From: JAABQG01 sp963726365
GTDB lineage: Bacteria; Pseudomonadota; Gammaproteobacteria; Burkholderiales; Burkholderiaceae_C
Direction: 5' to 3'
Assembly (NCBI GenBank): GCA_963726365.1
Contig: CAVSCI010000019.1
Location: forward strand, 1 to 64,000
Length of the DNA stretch: 64,000 nucleotides
In this document: positions 53,308-61,091 of the stretch, in pieces
Layout: each line of letters starts with the position of its first letter
Position numbering within the stretch: the first letter of the stretch is position 1
Translations under genes and position numbers: made by a program
Notes under the pieces: generated by a model
Database searches by the model: none
What the model was told of the DNA's origin: nothing
What the model saw: the letters and a program-made list of their open reading frames with translations, nothing else

Positions 53308-53321
53308 TTGACGCAGGTCAA
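53308..53321. promoter_or_regulatory. FNR/DNR-type binding site of the octahaem cytochrome operon
   Basis: TTGACGCAGGTCAA, a perfect TTGAC-N4-GTCAA palindrome of the CRP/FNR family type, at 79 bp upstream of the octahaem gene's ATG. Activation under low oxygen is inferred. Confidence 0.7.
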
Positions 53322-53672
53322 AGCATACTGGGGTTAGTACCTAAATTGCGTGAAAAGAGACAGAAGCGGGGGCGGGTGGGTGAGTGAGGCTCTGCGGCAG
53401 TTGTCCACCGATTGCGCCTCCTTCATTGACGCGCGAACTGTGGCCAGCGCCACGGCCGGCAGGGTGGGAGGAGGGCCTTCAGGAAACCCCGGGTGAGAAG
53501 CCGCATGATGCCCGCACGGTCAGTGAATGACCACAGGGGTCGCGCGCAGCACGGTTTCCTTACAGGCGCGCTGGCGGCGTGTCGGGCCTCACTGACGCCA
53601 AAATATCAATGAAAACAGCCTTTCCCCAGCGTCAATCGGTCGTTATTCAGCTATGACTATCAGAAGCGGTCT
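53322..53672. other. Non-coding interval upstream of the octahaem operon
   Basis: About 350 bp with no gene: part of the octahaem promoter, GC-rich DNA with an inverted TGCGCG run, a stretch rich in CGCACG, and the 40-bp repeat copy at 53624-53667 next to the aminotransferase stop codon. Confidence 0.5.
53624..53667 (+). repeat. 40-bp dispersed repeat, copy 8
   Basis: CCCCAGCGTCAATCGGTCGT, then TATTCAGCTATGACTATCAG, then AAGC. It is 5 bp downstream of the stop codon of the aminotransferase gene (opposite strand) and preceded by AAAATATCAATGAAAACAGCC. Confidence 0.75.
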
Positions 53673-54842
53673 TCAGAGTCGCGCGAGCCGTTGCAGTGCC
53701 GCGTTCAGGGTCTCATCCTTCTTGGCGTAGCAGAATCGGATGACTTTCTGGTCGAAGCCATTGCCATAGAAGGCTGAAAGCGGAATGGCGGCCACGCCGA
53801 TCTCCGACGTGAGCCACTGGCAGAAGTCGGCTTCGGGCAGGTCGCGCTCCGGCACGGCCAGCGCCGAGATGTCCACGCACTGGAAGTAGCTGCCTTCGCT
53901 GGGCAGCACTTTGAAGCGGGTTTTTGCCAGCCCGGCGCGGAACAGGTCGCGCTTGGCGGCATAGAAAGCCGGCAAGTGCAGGTAGGGCGCGGGGTCGGCC
54001 ATGTAGGCGGCCAGGCCATGCTGCATGGGTGTGTTCACCGTGAACACGTTGAACTGGTGCACCTTGCGGAACTCGGCCGTCATGACGGCCGGGGCGCAGA
54101 CGGTGCCGACTTTCCAGCCGGTGACGTGGTAGGTCTTGCCGAAGCTGGAGACGATGAAGGCGCGCGCGGCCAGCCGCGGGTAGCGCGCAGCGCTCAGGTG
54201 CTGGTTCGGCGTGTAGACCATGTGCTCGTAGACCTCGTCGCTGATCAGCAAGACGTCGGTGGGCGCCAGGATTTCCTGCAGGCGGAGCATGTCCGCGTGG
54301 GTCCAGATGGTTGCGCTGGGGTTGTGCGGGCTGTTGATGAGGATGGCGCGGGTGCGCGGCGTAAGGGCGGCGCTGATTTTGTCGAAATCGGGGCGGAAGG
54401 TGCCCGGCGTCAACGGCACAGCCACCGCGGTGCCGCCCGCGAGTTCGATATTGGGAACATAGCTGTCGTAGCACGGTTCCAGCACGATGACCTCGTCACC
54501 GGCGCGCACGACGGCAAGAATCGCGGTGAGGATGGCCTGGGTCGCCCCGGCCGTGATCGTGATTTCGGTCGCCGGGTTGTAGGCCCGGCCATGCAGTGCC
54601 TGCACCTTGGCCGCCACGGCCTCGCGCAACATCGGAATGCCGGGCATCGGCGGGTACTGGTTCAGGCCCCGGGTCATGGCGTCGGTGACGGCATGGACCA
54701 GCCTGGGGTCGCAGTCGAAATCCGGAAAGCCCTGCCCGAGGTTGACCGCGCCCTTTTCGGCCGCCAGGGCGGACATCACGGTGAAGATGGTAGTGCCGAC
54801 CTTGGGCAGCTTGGTCTGCAGCGGGGGCGTGTATTCAGTCAT
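53673..54842 (-). CDS. Methionine/aromatic aminotransferase (class I, YbdL-like)
   Basis: 389-residue PLP enzyme with the motifs AEKGAVNLGQGFPDFDCDP, ITAGATQAIL, INSPHNPSATIW, DEVYEHMVY and the PLP Lys in SSFGKTYHVTGWK. This is close to YbdL, a transaminase that acts on methionine, kynurenine or glutamine. It lies next to the cysB-like regulator, which is consistent with methionine metabolism. It is transcribed in the same direction as the cysB-like gene, separated by a tandem hairpin repeat. Confidence 0.85.
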   Translation of the reverse strand: MTEYTPPLQTKLPKVGTTIFTVMSALAAEKGAVNLGQGFPDFDCDPRLVHAVTDAMTRGLNQYPPMPGIPMLREAVAAKVQALHGRAYNPATEITITAGATQAILTAILAVVRAGDEVIVLEPCYDSYVPNIELAGGTAVAVPLTPGTFRPDFDKISAALTPRTRAILINSPHNPSATIWTHADMLRLQEILAPTDVLLISDEVYEHMVYTPNQHLSAARYPRLAARAFIVSSFGKTYHVTGWKVGTVCAPAVMTAEFRKVHQFNVFTVNTPMQHGLAAYMADPAPYLHLPAFYAAKRDLFRAGLAKTRFKVLPSEGSYFQCVDISALAVPERDLPEADFCQWLTSEIGVAAIPLSAFYGNGFDQKVIRFCYAKKDETLNAALQRLARL

Positions 54843-54872
54843 GGCTGGTCGTCATCTGTGGGGTGGCACGGG

Positions 54873-54970
54873 CTTGAAATGGCGGGGACAAAACTGAAGT
54901 CTGTCCCGCAAGCTTGAAGTGTTGGGGACAGAGCTGGTTCGCTTCGCGTAACTGCGGTCTGTCCCGCAAG
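54873..54970. repeat. Tandem GGGACA hairpin repeat pair
   Basis: Two units, CTTGAA...GGGGACAAAACTGAAGTCTGTCCCGCAAG (54873-54912) and CTTGAA...GGGGACAGAGCT, then TCTGTCCCGCAAG (54913-54970). Each begins CTTGAA, ends CCCGCAAG and contains complementary GGGGACA / TGTCCC arms. It is between the aminotransferase and the cysB-like gene. Confidence 0.7.
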
Positions 54971-54973
54971 TTC

Positions 54974-55927
54974 TTAGAGTTCATAGTCATTGACATGGCC
55001 CGTCATGGCGCGGGCCACCAGGGTGCGATCGAGGCGGTCGCTCAACAGTTCGGCGAACTTGTAGACAAAATTGCGCAGATAGGCGCCGCGCTTGAAGGCA
55101 ACCCGCGTCACGTTCTGGCCGAACAGGTGTCCCAGTGGACGAATCGCAAGGTCGCCGCCGGCATCTATCGGCTTGAGGTCGCGCACCGCCACCTCGGCCA
55201 CGATGCCAATCCCGAGCCCCAGTCGCACGTACGTGGTGATGACGTCGGAGTCAATGGCTTCGAGCGCGACGCGCGGCGTGAGCTTGCGCTGGGCGAAGGC
55301 GTGGTCGATCTTGGTGCGCCCGGTGTAGGACGGGTGGTAGGTAATGAGGGGCTCGTGCGCGATGTCTTCCAGCGTGATGCGTTCCTTGCGGGCCAGCGGG
55401 TGTTCATTTGGCAGCACCAGCACGTGTTGCCATTCGTAGCAGGGCAGGGTGACGAGTTCCGCGTAGCCGGACAGGGATTCCGTGGCGATGCCGATCTCTG
55501 CGACTTCGTCGATCAGCATTCGCGCGACCTGGTCTGGCGAGCCCTGGTGCAGGCTGATGTTGACCTTCGGGTAGGCCGCACGGAGTTTCGCGACCGGCAC
55601 GGGCAGCACGTAGCGGGCCTGGGTATGCGTGGTGGCGATACTGAGCGTGCCGCTGTCCTGCGCACTGAACTGCTCGCCGATGCGCTTGAGGTTGCCCAGC
55701 TCCCGCATGATGATCTCGATGCTCGCCAGCACGTGCTGGCCCGGCTCGGTGACACGCTTGAGCCGTTTCCCGTGGCGCGCGAAGATATCGACGCCGAGTT
55801 CGTCCTCGAGTTCGATGATCGCCTTGGACACACCAGGCTGCGAGGTATGCATCGCCTTGGCGGCCTCGGTCAGGTTCAGGTTGCGCCGAACCGCTTCCTG
55901 TACGAATCGAAACTGATGCAGGTTCAT
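54974..55927 (-). CDS. cysB: CysB-like LysR-type regulator of sulfur assimilation
   Basis: 317 residues. The N-terminal winged helix-turn-helix starts MNLHQFRFVQEAVRRNLNLTEAAKAMHTSQPGVSKAI, the exact CysB type. The effector domain includes QFSAQDSGTLSIATTHTQARYVLP, typical of CysB, which binds N-acetylserine or sulfate-related ligands. It should control sulfate and sulfur-compound uptake genes. Its neighbours (CbiX-like chelatase, aminotransferase, and the octahaem/rhodanese operon) fit a sulfur-related region. Start ATG at 55927. Confidence 0.9.
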   Translation of the reverse strand: MNLHQFRFVQEAVRRNLNLTEAAKAMHTSQPGVSKAIIELEDELGVDIFARHGKRLKRVTEPGQHVLASIEIIMRELGNLKRIGEQFSAQDSGTLSIATTHTQARYVLPVPVAKLRAAYPKVNISLHQGSPDQVARMLIDEVAEIGIATESLSGYAELVTLPCYEWQHVLVLPNEHPLARKERITLEDIAHEPLITYHPSYTGRTKIDHAFAQRKLTPRVALEAIDSDVITTYVRLGLGIGIVAEVAVRDLKPIDAGGDLAIRPLGHLFGQNVTRVAFKRGAYLRNFVYKFAELLSDRLDRTLVARAMTGHVNDYEL

Positions 55928-55993
55928 AACAAATCGCTCATATCAATGCGATTTATTATCCGCCAGCATGTCTAACCAACGTCTGGCCAAGGG

Positions 55994-56365
55994 TCAGGTG
56001 AGCGCCATGCGGGCCAGCAGGTCCGTCAGCCGGGCGTCCTCGCCCACCGAGGGCTGGAGCAGATACTCGACGTCGGGATGCCGGGCCCGCAGTTCGGCCA
56101 TGAGCACGGGCAGGTCTTCGCGGGCGTGCCGGCCCACACCCAGGAACATGGGCACGACGGTCACACGACGCACGCCCTGCGTCACCAGATCGTCCACGGC
56201 AGTGCCGAGGTCTGGCGTGGTCAACTCCAGGAAAGCACAAGCGACCCGGACATCCGGGTCAATTTCACGTATGCGGCGGGCCACCGCGTCCATCGGCTGG
56301 CGCCACAGCGGATCACGCGAGCCGTGGGCGAAAAGCACAATGCCGGCAGGCGAGGATTGAGTCAT
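55994..56365 (-). CDS. Short CbiX/SirB-type sirohydrochlorin chelatase
   Basis: 123 residues, the single-domain short form. GIVLFAHGSRDPLW has the catalytic His; VVPMFLGVGRHAREDLPVLM holds the second His. Family members insert Co2+ or Fe2+ into sirohydrochlorin, and the short form in this context is probably the ferrochelatase for sirohaem, a cofactor of sulfite reductase. It lies upstream of the cysB-like gene and downstream of lptG on the same strand. Confidence 0.85.
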   Translation of the reverse strand: MTQSSPAGIVLFAHGSRDPLWRQPMDAVARRIREIDPDVRVACAFLELTTPDLGTAVDDLVTQGVRRVTVVPMFLGVGRHAREDLPVLMAELRARHPDVEYLLQPSVGEDARLTDLLARMALT

Positions 56366-56383
56366 GGAGGGGGGCTTTCAAGT

Positions 56384-57487
56384 TTATCTGCGCAGCACCA
56401 GCCAGCCAAAGGCAGCCAGTGAAATCAAGGAATAGATCATGCTTGGCGCTGCCGCCGTCAACCAGGGTTGCCAGTTCTGAAGGTTGCCGATGAAGCCGAA
56501 GACGTTGTTGAGCAGGAAGAAGCTGATCCCTGCCATGACGCCGCCAAACACATAGCCGGCAACGCTGCCAGAGCGGAAATGCAGGTAAGCGAATGGCAAC
56601 GCCAGAACGACCATGACAAGGCAGCTCAGCGGGTAGAACACCTTGCGCCAGAATTCGATCGCATACCGTTGGGCGGATTGACCATTGGCGTTCAGGTGCC
56701 GCATATAGACGAACAGGTCAATGATCTTCATTCGCGCGGGATTGAGCACCGCCGCCGAGACCATTTCCGTACTCAAACTCGTGGCCCAGCGGTACTCCGG
56801 GAACACTGTGCGGGTGATCGCCCCGGTTTCGGTCGCCGATCGGCCGAGTTCGGTGCGTTCGGCATTGAACAGTGTCCAGCCGTCCGGGCCGAACGAAGCC
56901 TTGTCGGCACTGATCTGCGCCCTGAACTCCCCTGAATTGCCGAATTCGAAAATACGCACGCCGCTCATGCTGCCGTCCGGTGCGATAGCGCGGACATTGA
57001 CCGAGACGGATGAATCTGCCTGCTTCTCCTTGAGCCAGGCGCCGGTCTGGCCTACCGTTATACGACCCTGGAATCGTGCCTTGAGCAACTGCGCCGCACG
57101 CTCGGAGGGCGGGGCAAGGTAATCCCCGATCAGGAACGTCAGCGTCACGAATACCAGGCCCAGCTGTAGCATGGTCTTGAGGGCTCGCCAGGGCCCCAGT
57201 CCGCTGGTGCGCAAAATCGTGAACTCCGAGCTTTGCGCCATGCGGGACATGACGAATACGCAACCGATCAGCACCGCGATCGGCAACAACTCGTAAAGGT
57301 GACTTGGTACCAGCAAGGCGACGAACAGCAGGGCATGTGTCAGCTGGTACCCCTTGGCGCCATCCCTGCCTACTGCGGCCAACTCGTCGACGAGATCAAA
57401 GAAGAAGAACAACGAAACAAAGCCCAATGCCACGAACAGTACCGCGTAGGTGGCCTCGGCAAATATCAGCCGGCGTACGGTCCTCAT
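56384..57487 (-). CDS. lptG: LPS export ABC transporter permease LptG
   Basis: 367 residues: six membrane helices (three near each end) and a periplasmic jellyroll domain of about 150 residues. MRTVRRLIFAEATYAVLFVALGFVSLFFFFDLVDEL is a typical LptG start. With LptF, whose gene overlaps by 4 bp (57484-57487), and LptB (elsewhere), it extracts LPS from the inner membrane and passes it to LptC. The gene is second of the two-gene operon. Confidence 0.93.
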   Translation of the reverse strand: MRTVRRLIFAEATYAVLFVALGFVSLFFFFDLVDELAAVGRDGAKGYQLTHALLFVALLVPSHLYELLPIAVLIGCVFVMSRMAQSSEFTILRTSGLGPWRALKTMLQLGLVFVTLTFLIGDYLAPPSERAAQLLKARFQGRITVGQTGAWLKEKQADSSVSVNVRAIAPDGSMSGVRIFEFGNSGEFRAQISADKASFGPDGWTLFNAERTELGRSATETGAITRTVFPEYRWATSLSTEMVSAAVLNPARMKIIDLFVYMRHLNANGQSAQRYAIEFWRKVFYPLSCLVMVVLALPFAYLHFRSGSVAGYVFGGVMAGISFFLLNNVFGFIGNLQNWQPWLTAAAPSMIYSLISLAAFGWLVLRR

Positions 57488-58608
57488 GGTCCGGTCCCTG
57501 CGGATCGCAGACCGGGCCGGCGCATGAGGTCACGCAGCGTCCAGTTGTTGTGCCGGCTGGCGGTCCAGAGGACGGCGAGTGCAAGTACGCCGCCATGCAG
57601 TGCAGCCAGGTAGACCGGCAGGCTGGCCCGTCCATTGGCAACCCAGGTCTGGCCCAGCGTGACAAGGTTGTAATAGACCACGAAAGTCAGCAACGCGAAG
57701 ATCAGGTTGCCGCTGCGACCTGCCCGCGGATTGACGCTGGACACGGCCAGCGCAATCAGCACCAGATTGACCGTGGCAAAGGCCAGGCCGAGTCGCCAAC
57801 CCAGTTCGCCCTGGTTCGCACGGGTCGGTTCCCTGATGAGTTCCAGCGTAGATGTGGCCTTGGCGGGGACGATGTTCTGGGCAGCAAGGACATCTTCTGC
57901 AATCCGGATGCCATATTCCTCAAACTGACTGAGCCGCCATTGCGGCGCACCGTCGGCCGGGCTTTCGAGGCGCTGGCCGTCCGTGAGCATCAGGAACCGG
58001 TCTCCCCGGATGATCTCGATGCGTCCGGTGCGGGCCGATGTGACCGACGCCTTGCCGTTCACATTCGAGGAAATGAAAACATTGCTGCCGGTCGTGTTGT
58101 CAGGAGAATCCTTGTCGATGAAGAAAACGCGGCTCCCGTCGGCCGACTCCTGGAAGCGTCCCGGCGCAACACGTTCGATATTGCCACGCTTCTCGTAGCG
58201 AACCTTCAATTCCTGAATCTGCTGGTTCGCCCAGGGCCAGGCCAGCAGGGAAAGAGCAGTGACAGCGAGCAATATCGGCCAGGCGAAGCGCAAGAGTGGT
58301 GGCAAAAATCCGGCGAGCCCACGGCCGCTTGAAAACCAGATCACCATCTCGCTGTCGGCGTACATCCTCGAAAGCGTGCCGACGATGGCAATGAAAAGAC
58401 TCAATGTCAGCAGGATGGGCATGTAGCCGAGCATTGAGAGGCCCATCACCATCAGGACCTCCGAGGGGTTGACGTTGCCCCGGGAGGCCTGTCCCAGCGT
58501 ACGGATCAGAATGATGGTCATCACAATCGTGATCAGGACCACCAGCGTGGCACCGAAGGTTCGGGCCAGCTCTGTTCGGATGGAAGAATGGAATAACATC
58601 AGAATCAA
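57484..58608 (-). CDS. lptF: LPS export ABC transporter permease LptF
   Basis: 374 residues: MLFHSSIRTELARTFGATLVVLITIVMTIILIRTLGQA is the LptF start with the Arg-rich first helix. Six membrane helices and a periplasmic jellyroll with NIERVAPGRFQES follow. The start could also be three codons later (58599). Essential partner of LptG. It is divergent from pepA with only 14 bp between start codons, so the two promoters must overlap the other gene's start region. Confidence 0.93.
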   Translation of the reverse strand: MILMLFHSSIRTELARTFGATLVVLITIVMTIILIRTLGQASRGNVNPSEVLMVMGLSMLGYMPILLTLSLFIAIVGTLSRMYADSEMVIWFSSGRGLAGFLPPLLRFAWPILLAVTALSLLAWPWANQQIQELKVRYEKRGNIERVAPGRFQESADGSRVFFIDKDSPDNTTGSNVFISSNVNGKASVTSARTGRIEIIRGDRFLMLTDGQRLESPADGAPQWRLSQFEEYGIRIAEDVLAAQNIVPAKATSTLELIREPTRANQGELGWRLGLAFATVNLVLIALAVSSVNPRAGRSGNLIFALLTFVVYYNLVTLGQTWVANGRASLPVYLAALHGGVLALAVLWTASRHNNWTLRDLMRRPGLRSAGTGP

Positions 58609-58622
58609 GGAAAAGCCGAATT

Positions 58623-60149
58623 ATGAACTTTGAACTTGCCACAATGAATCTCGACCGGGCGGCTACCGACAGGGCCGACATCCTGGTCGTGCTGGTGCCC
58701 GAGGCTTTCGCGCCCGGCGACGACGCACTGTCGCAACTGATCAGTGACGGGATCAAGGCGGGTGAACTTGACACGAAGGCCGGAAAATTGCTCCAGGCCT
58801 GGCGGATCCCGGGGGTCAAGGCGGCCCGGGTGCTGCTGGTCGGTGCGGGTGATGGGTCCGTGCGTCAGGTCCGGTCGGCCGTGGCGAGCGCAATGGCCGT
58901 CGTCAAGGCGGCTTCGGTCAAGCGAATGACGCTGTGCTTCCCGTGGGAATGCACGGGTGATGTGGTCCGTGCGGCCATTCTGACCGTGGCCGATGCCACC
59001 TACGTCTATACGACAACCAAATCAAGGCCCGAGGGACGAATGCTGCATCAGGTGCTTTTCGGGCTGCCCGATGCGACGGCGGTTTCAAGCGCATTCGGGC
59101 TGGCGGTTGCGGCGGTCGGCGGCATCGAGTTCGCCAGGGAGTGGGCCAACCGCCCGGCGAATCACGCGACGCCGGCGTTGCTGGCCGAAGCGGCTCGGGC
59201 ACTGGCCAAGGGACCGAAGTTCCAATGCGAAGTGCTGGGCCCCAAGCAAGTGCTCAAGCTTGGCATGGGGGCATTCCTGGCCGTGGCACAGGGCTCGCTG
59301 GAGCCCCTGCGTTTTATCGTCCTGAAGTACAACGGTGCGGCAAAGGCCAGCCCGCCAGTGGTGCTGGTGGGCAAAGGCATTACTTTCGACACCGGGGGGA
59401 TCTCGATCAAACCGGCGCCCGAGATGGACGAAATGAAGTTCGACATGAGCGGCGCTGCCAGTGTGCTGGGGGTGTTCCGCGCGCTGGCGGATATCAAGCC
59501 GGATATCAACGTCATCGGACTGATTCCGGCATGCGAAAACATGCCGGACGGCCGGGCTGTGAAGCCCGGCGACGTGGTCACCAGCTTGAGCGGGCAGACC
59601 ATCGAAATCCTCAATACCGACGCCGAAGGCCGGCTGGTGCTTTGTGATGCCCTGACCTATGCCGAGCGCTTCAAGCCTCGGGCGGTGGTGGACATCGCGA
59701 CCCTGACCGGCGCCTGCATGATTGCCTTGGGCGCCGTGCGAAGTGGCCTTTTCGCGACGAGCGATGGGCTGGCCCAGGCTTTGCTTGCCGCCGGGGAGTC
59801 CTCTCAGGACTTGTGCTGGCGCATGCCGCTCGATGATGACTATGCCGAGGGCCTGAAGACCAACTTTGCCGACGTCGCCAATGTGGCGGGCAAGGCGGGC
59901 GGCGCGGTGACCGCTGCAAAATTCCTGCAGCGGTTTGCCATGGCTTTCGACTGGGCGCATCTGGACATTGCGGGCACGGCCTGGAAGGGGGGCGCAACCA
60001 AGGGGGCAACCGGGCGCCCGGTGGGGCTACTGCTGGATTACCTCATGTCGGTCGCCACCAGCACTTCACTGGTCGCAGCCAGGTCGCGCAAGGTCGCCGG
60101 GCGCGGGTCGCTGGCTGCGAGCCGCCAGACGGCGGGCAGAGGACGATGA
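58623..60149 (+). CDS. pepA: Leucyl aminopeptidase
   Basis: 508 residues, the normal length for PepA. The metal-binding sequence VLVGKGITFDTGGISIKP (Lys and Asp) and NTDAEGRLVLCDALTYAE (Asp, Glu and the catalytic Arg) are complete. The N-terminal domain (about 1-190) is less conserved, as usual. It removes N-terminal Leu and other residues from peptides and can bind DNA. It overlaps holC by 4 bp, the common pepA-holC arrangement. Confidence 0.93.
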   Translation: MNFELATMNLDRAATDRADILVVLVPEAFAPGDDALSQLISDGIKAGELDTKAGKLLQAWRIPGVKAARVLLVGAGDGSVRQVRSAVASAMAVVKAASVKRMTLCFPWECTGDVVRAAILTVADATYVYTTTKSRPEGRMLHQVLFGLPDATAVSSAFGLAVAAVGGIEFAREWANRPANHATPALLAEAARALAKGPKFQCEVLGPKQVLKLGMGAFLAVAQGSLEPLRFIVLKYNGAAKASPPVVLVGKGITFDTGGISIKPAPEMDEMKFDMSGAASVLGVFRALADIKPDINVIGLIPACENMPDGRAVKPGDVVTSLSGQTIEILNTDAEGRLVLCDALTYAERFKPRAVVDIATLTGACMIALGAVRSGLFATSDGLAQALLAAGESSQDLCWRMPLDDDYAEGLKTNFADVANVAGKAGGAVTAAKFLQRFAMAFDWAHLDIAGTAWKGGATKGATGRPVGLLLDYLMSVATSTSLVAARSRKVAGRGSLAASRQTAGRGR

Positions 60150-60586
60150 CCCAGGTGGCCTTTCACTTCAACGCGCCGGACAAGATGGCCTATACCTGCC
60201 GATTGCTAAGAAAGGCGTCCGCGACTGGCGCCACCGTGGTCGTTACCGGCGAGCAGGAGGAACTGGATCGACTGGATGTCGCACTCTGGACTTTTTCTGC
60301 GCTTGAATTCGTGCCGCATTGTCATAGTGATGCGCCCGCTGTGATGGTGGCTTCATCGCCGGTGATCCTTGCAGGCGCAGGGCATCGGTTGCCACCGGCG
60401 TCCGTCCTGGTTCGCCTCGGGGGAGCGCTGCCGGCGGATATCGAGAGATACGACAGGATTATTGAAGTGGTGGGGCAGGGCGAGCAGGATCGACTTGATG
60501 CCCGCCTGCGCTGGAAACACTACCTTGCCCAGGGGCTTAACCCTGCAGGCCACGATGTCGCACAACGAGGTGGTGTCCATGGCTGA
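60146..60586 (+). CDS. holC: DNA polymerase III chi subunit
   Basis: 146 residues: MTQVAFHFNAPDKMAYTCRLLRKASATGATVVV, then ALEFVPHC (HolC core), then ILAGAGHRLPPASVLVRLGG. HolC bridges the clamp loader (via psi) and SSB. It follows pepA with a 4-bp overlap, as in many proteobacteria. The C-terminal end runs into the next gene's start (8-bp overlap). Confidence 0.9.
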   Translation: MTQVAFHFNAPDKMAYTCRLLRKASATGATVVVTGEQEELDRLDVALWTFSALEFVPHCHSDAPAVMVASSPVILAGAGHRLPPASVLVRLGGALPADIERYDRIIEVVGQGEQDRLDARLRWKHYLAQGLNPAGHDVAQRGGVHG

Positions 60587-60932
60587 TTCGGGTGCACCGC
60601 CCCCCTGGATTGCGCACCGATTTGTGCCCACCCTCACGGAAGTGGTGCAGCACCATCAACTGGTCCCGCCGTCGGCTGATCCCGACACAATGCGGGAGTC
60701 CCTCGAAGAATTCATCGAGGGGGCCATTCGCCGCGCGGAGACGTCCTTGTCGAGGCAGCTTCCCGACATGCTGGAGGTGATCTTGCAGGAGCACGCGCTG
60801 GCACTGAGCGACAGGTTCCGAGATGAAATCAGGGCTGTCGTGCGGCAGACGGTAACGGATGCGATTCGCGAAAAGTTGCCGGAACTGAAACTGGCTTCAC
60901 GTAGCGACGGCAACGCCAACTCGACCCAATAA
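60579..60932 (+). CDS. Conserved hypothetical protein after holC
   Basis: About 117 residues from the ATG at 60579 (GAGGTGG 5 bp before it); an upstream ATG at 60555 adds eight residues. It is soluble and helical. WIAHRFVPTLTEVVQHH at the start and a long amphipathic region (REIRAVVRQTVTDAIREKLPELK) have no recognised domain. The gene overlaps holC. Related short proteins are often encoded after holC in Burkholderiales, but the function is unknown to me. Confidence 0.75.
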   Translation: MADSGAPPPWIAHRFVPTLTEVVQHHQLVPPSADPDTMRESLEEFIEGAIRRAETSLSRQLPDMLEVILQEHALALSDRFRDEIRAVVRQTVTDAIREKLPELKLASRSDGNANSTQ

Positions 60933-61091
60933 CGTCGATGCCTATCAAAAAGTGCTGCTTCGAACGAGGGAAAGCCGCAAATTTGGGCTAACCTAGCGTG
61001 TTCCCTATGGTTCGGGCCCGAAAATTGCGATATGTTCTCGGCCGTTGAGTCATAAATCCAACTCTCAACTTTTTACTACCTGGAGATCTTT

